From Oceanospirillaceae bacterium (GTDB lineage: Bacteria; Pseudomonadota; Gammaproteobacteria; Pseudomonadales; Balneatricaceae): a DNA stretch of 64,000 nt. The position numbers and the translations under genes are program-made. The DNA lies in contig JABXIM010000070.1 of assembly GCA_013373085.1 (NCBI GenBank), positions 1 through 64,000 of the forward strand, given 5' to 3'. Positions within the stretch are counted from its first letter, which is position 1. Each line of letters opens with the position of its first letter. The notes beneath the pieces were generated by a model that made no database searches, was not told the origin of the DNA, and saw only the letters and a list, made by a program, of their open reading frames with translations. Below are positions 42,783-51,010 of this stretch, piece after piece.

Positions 42783-44518
42783 CGCCGGTTCGACAGCCAG
42801 AGGTACTGATAGGGCATCAGCGTGATCTGGGCGACGCGGTTTTCGAACGTCTGGCCGCTGATCAGGTCGACCCATTCGTCGGTGACGATCAGGTTGAGTT
42901 CCGACAGGTTAAAGGTCTGCGGCTGGTCGCTGACGTTGTAGACGGCGAACAGGCTCTGGCGCCGGTCGGTACTCTGACGCCAGAAGGAGAACAGCTGCTC
43001 GCCGGTGTGCAGCGTATACATGGTGGCGTTGGGGTGGAACGCGGGTTGCCGGCGGCGCAGGTTCAGCAGCTTGCGCATCGCTTCGAACACCCTCCGGTGG
43101 TGGCTATCGCCCTCGAGCGCCTGTTCCAGATCCTCGGCCTGCCAGATATGACGATTGATCGAGCGGAAACTACCAGTGTGTTCGACCCGTTCCTCGTCGT
43201 TTTCGGTCGCGATCAGGCTGTGGATATAGTAGGCCGGCACGCCCTCCAGCGCGGCCATGATGGCGGCGGCGCACATGAAGCGGGCGAACTGCCACTGGTC
43301 GGGTCCGTGGTTGGCGGTACCGCGCATCGAATCCCACAGGCTGATGTTGATTTCGTAGGGCTTCGACTCGCCATCGGGGGTGGTGCGCGAGCTGATACGG
43401 CCGCCGAAACGCTGCATCGTCGAGATCAGCGTGCTCAGCTCCCAGTCGCTGAGCAGGCCTTCGGCGGGACGCAGCCCGACGCCATCGTGGGAGGCGATGA
43501 AATTCAGGTAGGTGGTGCCGTACTGTGCCGGCGGCATCGTCATCAGCCAGTTTTTCAGATGCAGACAGGAGCCGGTGACCATTGTGTTGATCAGCAGCGG
43601 CGGCAGCGAGAAGTTGTAGATCAGGTGCGCTTCGTTGGCGTTGCCGAAGTAGGTCAGGTTCTCGCGGTTGGGGATATTGGTCTCGGTGATGATGACCGCA
43701 TCGGGCGAATGGTGTTCGATCATCAGTCGCAGCAGGCGAATCACCTCGTGGGTTTCCGGCAGGTTGATGCAGGGCGTGCCCGGCGTTTTCCACAGGAAGG
43801 CGACGGCGTCTAGGCGGAACCAGCGGATCCCCTTGTCGAGGTAGAGCCGGATGATGCGCAGGAACTCCAGCAGCACCTGCGGGTTGCGGAAGTCGAGATC
43901 GACCTGGTCATGGCTGAAGGTACACCAGACGTGGCGCTCGCCATTCGGGGTCTGTACTTCGCGCAGCAGCGGCGAAGTACGCGGCCTGACCACGGCGCTC
44001 AGGTCCATATCCGGGCTCGCTTCGGCGAAGTAGTCGGCGCCGGGGTCGACGCCGGCCTTGTAGTTCTCGAACCAGAGACTGCGGCTGGAGCAGTGGTTGA
44101 TGACCAGGTCGCCCATCACCTTGAAATGGCGGCTGATGTCGGTGATGTCGTCCCACTGGCCCAGCGACGGGTTGACGGTGGTGTAATCCATGACGCTGAA
44201 GCCGTCGTCCGAACTGTACGGAAAGAACGGCAGGATGTGCACCGTCGAGATACAGTCGCGCAGATGGGCGTCGAGGAAGCCGAACAGGGTATGCAGCGGC
44301 GCTTCCCGTTCCGAACGCAGGCTGTCGCCGTAGGTGATCAGCATCACATCGCTCTGGTCCCAGAGATTGCGGTGCGGCGCAGGCGTAGGCGTGTCCTTCG
44401 GCAGCCCGAAGTGTTCCAGGCAGGTCTGGGCGAACTCGACCGCATCGAGTTCCGGGTACAGCAACTGCAGATGTCCGGCGAGGCGCTGCTCGAGTGGCGT
44501 CAAATGGTTGCGCTCCAT
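42779..44518 (-). CDS. ggaP: Glucosylglycerate phosphorylase (GH13 subfamily 18)
   Basis: A 579-residue sucrose-phosphorylase-like enzyme. The catalytic set is visible: nucleophile Asp in WFRLDAVAF, acid/base Glu in IITETNIPN and transition-state Asp in FIASHDGVGL; STVHILPFFPYSSDDGFSVMDY is family-typical. In GH13_18, linkage with gpgS/gpgP-type genes marks glucosylglycerate phosphorylases, which release glucose 1-phosphate and glycerate. The ATG at 44518 is chosen because GGAGG lies 8 bases upstream. It is the last gene of a three-gene osmolyte operon; the symbol is tentative. Confidence 0.85.
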   Translation of the reverse strand: MERNHLTPLEQRLAGHLQLLYPELDAVEFAQTCLEHFGLPKDTPTPAPHRNLWDQSDVMLITYGDSLRSEREAPLHTLFGFLDAHLRDCISTVHILPFFPYSSDDGFSVMDYTTVNPSLGQWDDITDISRHFKVMGDLVINHCSSRSLWFENYKAGVDPGADYFAEASPDMDLSAVVRPRTSPLLREVQTPNGERHVWCTFSHDQVDLDFRNPQVLLEFLRIIRLYLDKGIRWFRLDAVAFLWKTPGTPCINLPETHEVIRLLRLMIEHHSPDAVIITETNIPNRENLTYFGNANEAHLIYNFSLPPLLINTMVTGSCLHLKNWLMTMPPAQYGTTYLNFIASHDGVGLRPAEGLLSDWELSTLISTMQRFGGRISSRTTPDGESKPYEINISLWDSMRGTANHGPDQWQFARFMCAAAIMAALEGVPAYYIHSLIATENDEERVEHTGSFRSINRHIWQAEDLEQALEGDSHHRRVFEAMRKLLNLRRRQPAFHPNATMYTLHTGEQLFSFWRQSTDRRQSLFAVYNVSDQPQTFNLSELNLIVTDEWVDLISGQTFENRVAQITLMPYQYLWLSNRR

Positions 44519-44543
44519 ATCGTCGACCTCCAAATGCATAAGA

Positions 44544-45764
44544 TTAGCCGTACTCCGCCATATCGGCCTCGACCGCCTCGAGCAGCCGCTGATGAACGTC
44601 GGGGCAGGCGCTGACCACCCGGTTCCAGCTGGAAATGAACGGCGTTTCCATCGGATTGTCGAGGAAGTGCATACCGGCGTTCATGATATTGCGGGCGAAC
44701 ATCTCGACCGCCTGCTCCTCCTGGTGCACATCCAGCGTAAGGCCGTTGATCTCAGCGTCGTTGCGATAGGTCTCGACGAAATCCAGCGCGATACGGAAAT
44801 AGGTGGCCTTGACGGTACGGAAGGTCTCCTGGTTGAAGACGATGCCGTTGGTCGCCAGTTTGCGGAAAATGGCCTTGGTGATGTCGATCGACATCTTCGA
44901 CAAGCCGGTGTCCTCGCTTTCGAGCGACAGTATCTGGTGCTTGTGGTCATAGACATCGGCGATGTCGACCTGGCACAGGCGGTTGTTGGAATAGTTGCGC
45001 GTCATTTCGCTGAGCACGCCGATTTCCAGACCCCAGTCGCTGGGGATGCGAATATCGCTCATCACGTCGCGGCGGAAGGAGAACTCGCCCGCCAGCGGAT
45101 AGCGGTAGCTGTCCAGGTACTCGAGATAGTCGAGAGAGCCGAACACTTTTTTCAGCGCCCGCAGCAGCGGCGTCACCAGCAGGCGGCTGACGCGGCCGTT
45201 GATCTTGCCCTCGGCGATGCGGGCGTAGAAGCCCTTGCAGAATTCGTAGTTGAAGTTGGGGTTGGCAACCGGGTAGATCAGCCGTGCCAGCATTTCGCGG
45301 TCGTAGGTGAGAATGTCGCAGTCGTGCATGGCGATCGACTCGGCCTTGCCCGAGGCCAGTGCGTAACCCATGCAGAACCAGACATTGCGCCCCTTGCCGG
45401 GTTGGTCCGGCGAAAGTTCCTCGCGCTTCAGCAGACGGTCAATGGAACGCAGGCGCGGTCCGTCGTTCCACAGCACCCGGTGGGACTGCGGCAGATCCGA
45501 GAAAAACTTCAGCGCGTGGCGGTACTGGGACTCGTCGGCCCGGTCCAGGCCGATGATGATCTCCGAGAGGTAAGGAACCTGCTTGAGGTGCCCGAGGATG
45601 TTTGGCATCGCCTCGGTCTCGAGTTCCGAGTAGAGGCAAGGCAGGATCAGGGCCATCGGGCGGGTTTTGGAAAAGGTCATGAGCTCCTTTTCCAAAGCCT
45701 CCAGAGGCCGGTTGGACAGATTGTGCAGCGTCGTGATGATGCCATTCTGATAAAAGTCGCCCAT
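44544..45764 (-). CDS. gpgS: Glucosyl-3-phosphoglycerate synthase (GT81)
   Basis: A 406-residue GT-A glycosyltransferase. The metal-binding HDCDILTYD (DxD-type) lies near residue 147, with LILPCLYSELETEAMPNI at the N-terminus and YPLAGEFSFRRDVM typical of GpgS. It transfers glucose from NDP-glucose to 3-phosphoglycerate. The neighbours are the matching phosphatase (95 bases upstream) and the phosphorylase (25 bases downstream). The start is preceded by AAGGGA. Confidence 0.9.
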   Translation of the reverse strand: MGDFYQNGIITTLHNLSNRPLEALEKELMTFSKTRPMALILPCLYSELETEAMPNILGHLKQVPYLSEIIIGLDRADESQYRHALKFFSDLPQSHRVLWNDGPRLRSIDRLLKREELSPDQPGKGRNVWFCMGYALASGKAESIAMHDCDILTYDREMLARLIYPVANPNFNYEFCKGFYARIAEGKINGRVSRLLVTPLLRALKKVFGSLDYLEYLDSYRYPLAGEFSFRRDVMSDIRIPSDWGLEIGVLSEMTRNYSNNRLCQVDIADVYDHKHQILSLESEDTGLSKMSIDITKAIFRKLATNGIVFNQETFRTVKATYFRIALDFVETYRNDAEINGLTLDVHQEEQAVEMFARNIMNAGMHFLDNPMETPFISSWNRVVSACPDVHQRLLEAVEADMAEYG

Positions 45765-45859
45765 GTTCTATCCCTTTTGTTATTGATCTGGCTTGCGCAG
45801 CACCTGCCGGCACTGCGCGGTTCTTCGGGAAGCTGCGCCCGGAATGCGGCGGTCCGGGC

Positions 45860-46678
45860 TCAGAGCCCGAGCCGCTGCAGGGCCTCGCCGACGGCGTCAT
45901 ACCAGCCTTCAGGCCCCTCGCGCTCGGTGATACGGACGTCACTGCGGCCCGGCACCGGTGGCGGTTCGTGTGCCGGCGAGCGTACCACTACCGGGATATC
46001 GGCCTGCTGCAGCATGCCGATATCGTTCTCGCCGTCGCCCAGCGCCATGACGATGACCTTCTCGTCCCACAGCGACTGGTACTGACGTGCGATCCAGCGC
46101 ATCGCTTCGGCCTTGTCGCACAGTCCCATGACATGGACGAAGCGACCGCCGCGCTGTATCTGAAGCTGGTGGCCGGCGAGCGTCTCGGCGAATTCGGCCA
46201 GCGCGTCGTCACTGTCTTCCCAGATCAGCGGTTCGGTGAATTGGCGCTGCATCGCCAGCGTTGCGGAGGCCGCGTCGAGCCCGGTGCAGGCGATCAGATC
46301 GTCGACGCTGAGGTCCGAGAATCCTCGGAAGCGGAAGCGCCCGGAAAGCTTTTTCAGCAGCGCCAGGATCGCCGTCCGGTCCGGCCCGAAACTCTGGTAG
46401 CGGTAGTTGCCCATCCGGGGCAGCGGCGTCATCGAGACGCCCAGCGGATCATCGCTCGGAATACAGACCGCGGCGCCGTTTTCGACGATGAACGCGTCGC
46501 GGTGACCGAGCCGGCGGCGCAGTGGCTCCAGTTCGGCGAAGGTCTTGCTGGTGTTGAGAACGCAGGGAACCTCCAGGGACCGGAGCTTTTGCAGCATCGG
46601 TTCTGCGGCTGCGGCACTGTAGTCGTGATGGTTCAGCAAGGTGCCATCGAGATCGGTTGAAATCAGCAGTCGTGTCAT
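45860..46678 (-). CDS. Glucosyl/mannosyl-3-phosphoglycerate phosphatase (HAD-IIB)
   Basis: A 272-residue HAD phosphatase with STDLDGTLLNHHDYS (motif I) and MALGDGENDIGMLQQAD (motif IV), typical of the MPGP family. It removes phosphate from glucosyl-3-phosphoglycerate to give glucosylglycerate. The start at 46678 (MTRLLISTDLDG) follows GAGG; upstream in-frame codons are not needed. It is first in the operon behind a sigma54 promoter. Confidence 0.9.
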   Translation of the reverse strand: MTRLLISTDLDGTLLNHHDYSAAAAEPMLQKLRSLEVPCVLNTSKTFAELEPLRRRLGHRDAFIVENGAAVCIPSDDPLGVSMTPLPRMGNYRYQSFGPDRTAILALLKKLSGRFRFRGFSDLSVDDLIACTGLDAASATLAMQRQFTEPLIWEDSDDALAEFAETLAGHQLQIQRGGRFVHVMGLCDKAEAMRWIARQYQSLWDEKVIVMALGDGENDIGMLQQADIPVVVRSPAHEPPPVPGRSDVRITEREGPEGWYDAVGEALQRLGL

Positions 46679-46716
46679 TTGTAACCTCGCCGTTTCGGTC
46701 GGCGTATACACAGAAT

Positions 46717-46734
46717 AAGCAATTCAGATGCCAC
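46717..46734 (-). promoter_or_regulatory. Sigma54 promoter of the glucosylglycerate operon
   Basis: On the minus strand TGGCATCTGAATTGCTT matches TGGCAC-N5-TTGCA, with GG and GC separated by exactly 10 bases. The GG is at 46731-46732 and the GC at 46719-46720. Transcription would begin near 46708, 30 bases before the phosphatase ATG. Confidence 0.75.
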
Positions 46735-46796
46735 TTGGCGGCAAAGTCCCACTTTGGGGGAGGGATGCGCGGGTTCAGGGGGCGGGTTGGCAATCA

Positions 46797-46846
46797 TGCA
46801 CCAAAATGGACTGAAGGTTTTCGACCTATTGCACGATATTGGTGCG
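46797..46846. promoter_or_regulatory. Two NtrC-like enhancer sites
   Basis: TGCACGATATTGGTGCG (46830-46846) matches the NtrC palindrome TGCAC-N7-GTGCA with one mismatch. TGCACCAAAATGGACTG (46797-46813) keeps the left half and TGG. Their centres are 33 bp apart and about 97 and 130 bp upstream of the sigma54 start, the geometry of the glnA enhancer. The remainder of the gap 46679-47064 shows no gene. Confidence 0.65.
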
Positions 46847-47064
46847 AATTCGTCGAGCATCGGTCGATCGCCGTTTTGTGTCGGCTTTGGCTGTCGCCGG
46901 GCTGCGCAAAACAGCGGTCGGACGGAAGCGGTTGGTCAAAGGCCAATGGTTCTTTCCGGCTCGTAAGTGACTGATTCAAGGAGTATTGACCGGCATCAAT
47001 ACCGCCTTTGAGGCGATGCGGGATAGTGCTGTCAGGCAAGGGTAACAACGCAAGGGGAAACTGA

Positions 47065-47310
47065 ATGACCATCGAACACCACGACCTGGTCCACGAACTG
47101 CCGGAATTTCGCGACAACATCCACGAGCTGAAGCTGAAGGATGCCCATTTCGCCCGTCTATTCGACGAATACCACGATGTCACCCGACAGGTGGAACGTA
47201 TGGAATCGGAAGTCGAGCCGGTGGCGACGCGTACCGAAGAGGAATACAAACTGCGGCGTCTGCAGCTCAAGGATGAGCTTTACGCGATGCTGCGCGCGCA
47301 CCGCGACTGA
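47065..47310 (+). CDS. YdcH-family (DUF465) small protein
   Basis: An 81-residue highly charged helical protein (HELPEFRDNIHELKLKDAHFARLFDEYHDV) matching the YdcH/DUF465 family, whose function is unknown. GGGGA precedes the ATG. It is alone, with a palindromic terminator immediately downstream. Confidence 0.85.
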   Translation: MTIEHHDLVHELPEFRDNIHELKLKDAHFARLFDEYHDVTRQVERMESEVEPVATRTEEEYKLRRLQLKDELYAMLRAHRD

Positions 47311-47322
47311 ATGTGAATTTCT

Positions 47323-47378
47323 CGCGCTGTAAACAAAAAGGGTCCGCCGTGAGGCGGACCCTTTTTGTTTACAGCGCG
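47323..47378. terminator. 26-bp perfect palindrome, bidirectional terminator
   Basis: The arms 47323-47348 and 47353-47378 are exact reverse complements of 26 bases around a GTGA loop. They include AAAAAGGGTCCGCC and GGCGGACCCTTTTT, so both strands end in a GC stem and T-run. It lies between the convergent ydcH-like and glycerophosphodiesterase genes. Confidence 0.9.
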
Positions 47379-47393
47379 ACAGTGCGATGAGCT

Positions 47394-48446
47394 TTATTTC
47401 AAATCCATGCAGCTGGCGTAGTAGCTGACGGTCGCGGGCCAGTCCGAGAACACCCCGCTGACGCCGACGTCCTGCGCCAGCACGTCGAGCAGCTCCATGA
47501 TCTTGCCGTCATTGTCGACGAGCGTTTCGATCGACTTGTAGTACCAGCCGCCGCCGCGCTTCAGCGGTCCGGAGCGTTCCAGCGACCAGGCGATCAGTTT
47601 CAGGCCGGCATCCCTGGCGGCGCGCGCGTAGGGCGACGGTACGATGTCACCGTTCTCGCTGGTGACCATCATCCACAGCGGCGGGGCGAGGTAATTGACG
47701 CCCATCGCCTTGAGCTCGGCCATCGTCGGCTTGAAGGTTTCCGGCCGCAACGGGTCGAAACCTTCCTCGTCATAGCGGCCATCGAGATACACCGCCTGCA
47801 TGCCGAAGTCCGGTTCGTGCTCGATCCAGTAACGCACGTCCTCGAGATTGAACGACTGCGGCCAGACATCACGGGCCGGAATGCCGGCGGCCTTGTACTC
47901 ATCGATCAGTTTCTGGGCGTAATCCTGCTGGGTGAAACCGTTGTACGGCATCTCCACCGCAGGCTCCTTGAGTTCGGGCGTGAACTTGGCGCCGAGGGAG
48001 CGGAACAGCTCGATCGATTCGGCGTGGGTCAGCAGGGTACCGCTCTGGGCCGCGTAGAGCTCGGTGCGCCAGTCGGGCGTGCCGTCCATGTAGCCCCCGA
48101 CGCTGGTGGCCGTGGTGTCGGCGGCGTCCATCTTGCCTTTCAGCGTACGGAACTCCGCCAGGGTGATGTCGCTGGTGCGGCACTCGGCGGTCGCCGGCTG
48201 GTTGCCGCTGGCCGGTGCGAAGGGGGTGCTGCACTTTTCGGCCAGAGGAGTAGCCAGGATGTTGGTGGTGGTATGCAGATCGTTCTGAGCGTGGCGGCAC
48301 ACCAGCTGCAGGTCTTGGGTGAAGGTCACATCGCACTCCAGAATGCCGGCGCCCATGCGCGCGGCGGCGCGATTCGATTCCACGGTATGTTCCGGGAACT
48401 GCATCGGCGCGCCACGGTGGCCGATCGAGAACAATGTGCGTTTCAC
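47394..48446 (-). CDS. Glycerophosphodiester phosphodiesterase, apparently lacking its signal peptide
   Basis: A GDPD-fold enzyme (350 residues from a GTG at 48446) with [18 protein letters not shown] and ILECDVTFT catalytic motifs. It hydrolyses glycerophosphodiesters to glycerol 3-phosphate. The same frame continues upstream as [11 protein letters not shown], which looks like the mature N-terminus of secreted homologues, but it meets a TAG at about 48491 with no ATG. There is no room for a signal peptide before the upstream ligase stop at 48562. It is therefore probably 5'-truncated or frameshifted, and may be mislocalised or non-functional. Confidence 0.7.
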   Translation of the reverse strand: MKRTLFSIGHRGAPMQFPEHTVESNRAAARMGAGILECDVTFTQDLQLVCRHAQNDLHTTTNILATPLAEKCSTPFAPASGNQPATAECRTSDITLAEFRTLKGKMDAADTTATSVGGYMDGTPDWRTELYAAQSGTLLTHAESIELFRSLGAKFTPELKEPAVEMPYNGFTQQDYAQKLIDEYKAAGIPARDVWPQSFNLEDVRYWIEHEPDFGMQAVYLDGRYDEEGFDPLRPETFKPTMAELKAMGVNYLAPPLWMMVTSENGDIVPSPYARAARDAGLKLIAWSLERSGPLKRGGGWYYKSIETLVDNDGKIMELLDVLAQDVGVSGVFSDWPATVSYYASCMDLK

Positions 48447-48561
48447 CGGCTGGTCGGCGCAGGCTTCGAGCTTATCCTTGAAAGGCCGCTATTCAAGCGT
48501 GCGGGGATGAAGCCCCGCTTATCGTTTGATGAATCTTGCATGACCCCGGTCCGCTCGCGGC

Positions 48562-50199
48562 TCAGCTCAGCTGGTTACGGATGCGCTTCTTGTCGATCTT
48601 GCCGACGGAGGTCTTGGGGATATCGTCGACGAAGTCGATATCCGCCGGGATCGCCCATTTATTGATATGGCCGGTTTCAACGAACTTCATCAAGTGCAGC
48701 TTGATGTCATCGGCGGACAGCTGCTCGTTCTTCGGGATTACCAGAGCGTGCGGCCTTTCACCCCACTGCTCGTCCGGCAGGCCCACCACGGCGACGGCAT
48801 CGACATCCGGATGGCTGCTGATCAGGCTTTCGAGCTCGAGCGACGAGAGCCACTCGCCGCCGGTCTTGATCATGTCCTTGATGCGGTCGCGGATCTCGAT
48901 GAAACCGTCCGGGTGAATAACGGCGACGTCACCCGTATGCAGCCAGCCACCACGCCAAAGCTCGTGGCCCTTTTCCGGCTCTTTGAAATAGCTTTGCGTC
49001 AGCCAGGGGGCGCGCACCACGATCTCGCCGGTGATTTCGCCATCATGGGGCAGGGGCTGGTCGTCCGGCCCCCAGATCTGCAGGTCGACCAGGTTGGTCG
49101 GCACGCCGGCTTTGCGGCGGATCGGAATCTGCGAATCACGGTCCAGGGCGCGCGTGGTGCGGTCCAGCCGGGTGACGCTCAGCAGCGGACAGGTCTCCGA
49201 CATGCCGTAACCGCAGAAGACCTCGATGCCCAGATCCAGCGCGGTGCGGGCGAGGCCCTCGGGCAGGGCGCTGCCGCCGAGCATCAGGTTCCAGTGGGAA
49301 AAGTCGGTTTTCTTCGCTTCCTCGCTGTGCAGCATCATCTGCAGGATGGTCGGCACGCAGTGCGAGAAGCTGACGCCTTCGTCGCGGATCAGGCGTACCA
49401 GCCGGTCCGGCTCGTAACGACCCGGGTAGATCTGCTGGGCGCCCACCATGGTGGCGGCGTAGGGAATGCCCCAGGCATGCACATGGAACATTGGCGTCAC
49501 CGGCATATAGACGCTGTCGTTGCCCAGCAGTGGCGTGCCGTTAACCGAGGTCAGGGCGTTGATCATGTTGAGGGTGTGCAGTACCAGCTGGCGGTGACTG
49601 AAGAACACCCCCTTGGGGTTACCGGTGGTGCCCGAGGTGTAGAAGGTGGTGGCGATGGAGTTTTCGTCGAAGTCCGGGAAATCGTAGCGGCTATCGGCCT
49701 GCTGCAGCAGGGCCTCGTACTCGCCGGCGATTGGCAGGGTGGTTGCGGGCGTCTGTTCGCCGTCGCAGAGTAGCAACCAGTTATCCACCGTGGTCAGCTG
49801 CTCGCGCAACCCTTCGGCCAGTGCCAGGAAGTCTTCGTGCACCAGCACCAGTCGGTCCTCGGCGTGGTTCATGGTGTACACCAGCTGGTCGTGCGACAGT
49901 CGGATATTAACGGTGTGCAATACCGCACCGATCATCGGCACGGCGAAGAAGCACTCGAGGTAGCGGTGACTGTCCCAGTCCATCACCGCGACGGTGTCGC
50001 CGGCCTGGACGCCGAGTTCAGCAAGCATATTGGCGAGGCGGCAGACACGCGCGTTGAATTCGCGGTAGCTGAAGCGCAGAGCATCGCGGTAGGCGATCCC
50101 GTTTTCGCCCTCGTAGCGCTGGGTCGACAGCAGCAGTTGCTTGATCAGCAGCGGAAACTGGTAGGCCTCGTCGGCCGGCGGCATCAATCGTGTCGGCAT
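48562..50199 (-). CDS. Fatty-acyl-CoA ligase (AlkK-like)
   Basis: A 545-residue adenylate-forming ligase: TTFYTSGTTGNPKGVFFSH, YGMSETCPLL, GGWLHTGDVAVIHPDGFIEIRDRIKDMIKTGGEW and IPKTSVGKIDKKRIR. The close likeness in layout to AlkK points to medium- or long-chain fatty acids, giving acyl-CoA for beta-oxidation. It is monocistronic; a small hairpin (GCGGGG / CCCCGC, 48501-48518) follows. Confidence 0.88.
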   Translation of the reverse strand: MPTRLMPPADEAYQFPLLIKQLLLSTQRYEGENGIAYRDALRFSYREFNARVCRLANMLAELGVQAGDTVAVMDWDSHRYLECFFAVPMIGAVLHTVNIRLSHDQLVYTMNHAEDRLVLVHEDFLALAEGLREQLTTVDNWLLLCDGEQTPATTLPIAGEYEALLQQADSRYDFPDFDENSIATTFYTSGTTGNPKGVFFSHRQLVLHTLNMINALTSVNGTPLLGNDSVYMPVTPMFHVHAWGIPYAATMVGAQQIYPGRYEPDRLVRLIRDEGVSFSHCVPTILQMMLHSEEAKKTDFSHWNLMLGGSALPEGLARTALDLGIEVFCGYGMSETCPLLSVTRLDRTTRALDRDSQIPIRRKAGVPTNLVDLQIWGPDDQPLPHDGEITGEIVVRAPWLTQSYFKEPEKGHELWRGGWLHTGDVAVIHPDGFIEIRDRIKDMIKTGGEWLSSLELESLISSHPDVDAVAVVGLPDEQWGERPHALVIPKNEQLSADDIKLHLMKFVETGHINKWAIPADIDFVDDIPKTSVGKIDKKRIRNQLS

Positions 50200-50479
50200 G
50201 ATTGCGGTCCCTTGGCGTTGTTGTCGTTATGTCACAGGCTGCGCAGATCTACAGTGTAAGACGCCGTGGCGATTTAGGCGCCACAACCCACATCTCCCAT
50301 ATTTGCGATGAGCTGGCGCGCCGCGAGCTGATTACCCGGAGACAGGATCCCCGCGATCGCCGCCGTATTCGCAGCGGTGCTGGCGTGTGCGTTGAGTGCC
50401 CTGCTGGGTATCGTGCCGACCGGCGCTTTCTGGATGGCCAGCGGTTGGACGCATGGTTTTCGTCGAGGAGGCGGACGAC

Positions 50480-50515
50480 CGCACCGGCGGGCCGCTGGCG
50501 GCGCTCGCCGGTGCG
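50480..50515 (-). terminator. Inverted repeat downstream of cynS
   Basis: CGCACCGGCG and CGCCGGTGCG pair over 10 bp with a 16-base loop, 12 bases past the cynS stop. There is no T-run. The rest of the gap 50200-50479 shows no gene or known repeat. Confidence 0.45.
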
Positions 50516-50526
50516 ACCGCCCGGGT

Positions 50527-50976
50527 TCAGAAGGTCTTGTAGGGCAGGAATTTGCCCGACAGCACGACGTTGACGCGATCGCCCTTCGGGTCCGCTTCGC
50601 GCTGGATATCGATGGAGAAGTCGATGGCGCTCATGATGCCGTCGCCGAACTCCTCGTGGATCAGCTCCTTGATGGTGCTGCCATAGACGTTGACCACTTC
50701 GTACCAGCGGTAGATCAGCGGGTCGGTGGGTACGGCGGTCGGCAGCGAGCCCTTGTAGGGAGCGATCTGCAGCCAGGCGACGGCCTCGTCCGGTAGCTCG
50801 AACAGCTTGCCGGCGATCTCCGCCTGCGCCTTGCTGAAGGTCATCTGTCCCAGGCAGGCGGCGGTGACCCACTCCTTCGACTGGCCGATCTCGGCGGCCA
50901 CGTCGCACCACTTGATGCCCTTGCGGACCTTGGCGGACAGAATCATCTTGGTGACGTCTTCACGACAATCGATCAT
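50527..50976 (-). CDS. cynS: Cyanate hydratase (cyanase)
   Basis: CynS converts cyanate and bicarbonate to ammonia and CO2. The 149-residue protein has the N-terminal helix-turn-helix-like domain and the catalytic C-terminal part. Arg90, Glu93 and Ser116 (PTDPLIYRWYEVV, GIMSAIDF) correspond to Arg96, Glu99 and Ser122 of E. coli with a constant shift of six. It is 34 bases downstream of the kinase/phosphatase gene, so it is probably co-transcribed with the FNT channel. Cyanate would then be used as a nitrogen source or detoxified. Confidence 0.95.
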   Translation of the reverse strand: MIDCREDVTKMILSAKVRKGIKWCDVAAEIGQSKEWVTAACLGQMTFSKAQAEIAGKLFELPDEAVAWLQIAPYKGSLPTAVPTDPLIYRWYEVVNVYGSTIKELIHEEFGDGIMSAIDFSIDIQREADPKGDRVNVVLSGKFLPYKTF

Positions 50977-51010
50977 GGTGGCGTTCTCCGTTCGTTGCGG
51001 TGGTTGGCAG

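Noticed and set aside
46754-46966. A 70-codon plus-strand frame between the osmolyte operon and the ydcH-like gene
   Set aside because: It overlaps the NtrC-like enhancers, has no ribosome binding site and resembles no known protein.
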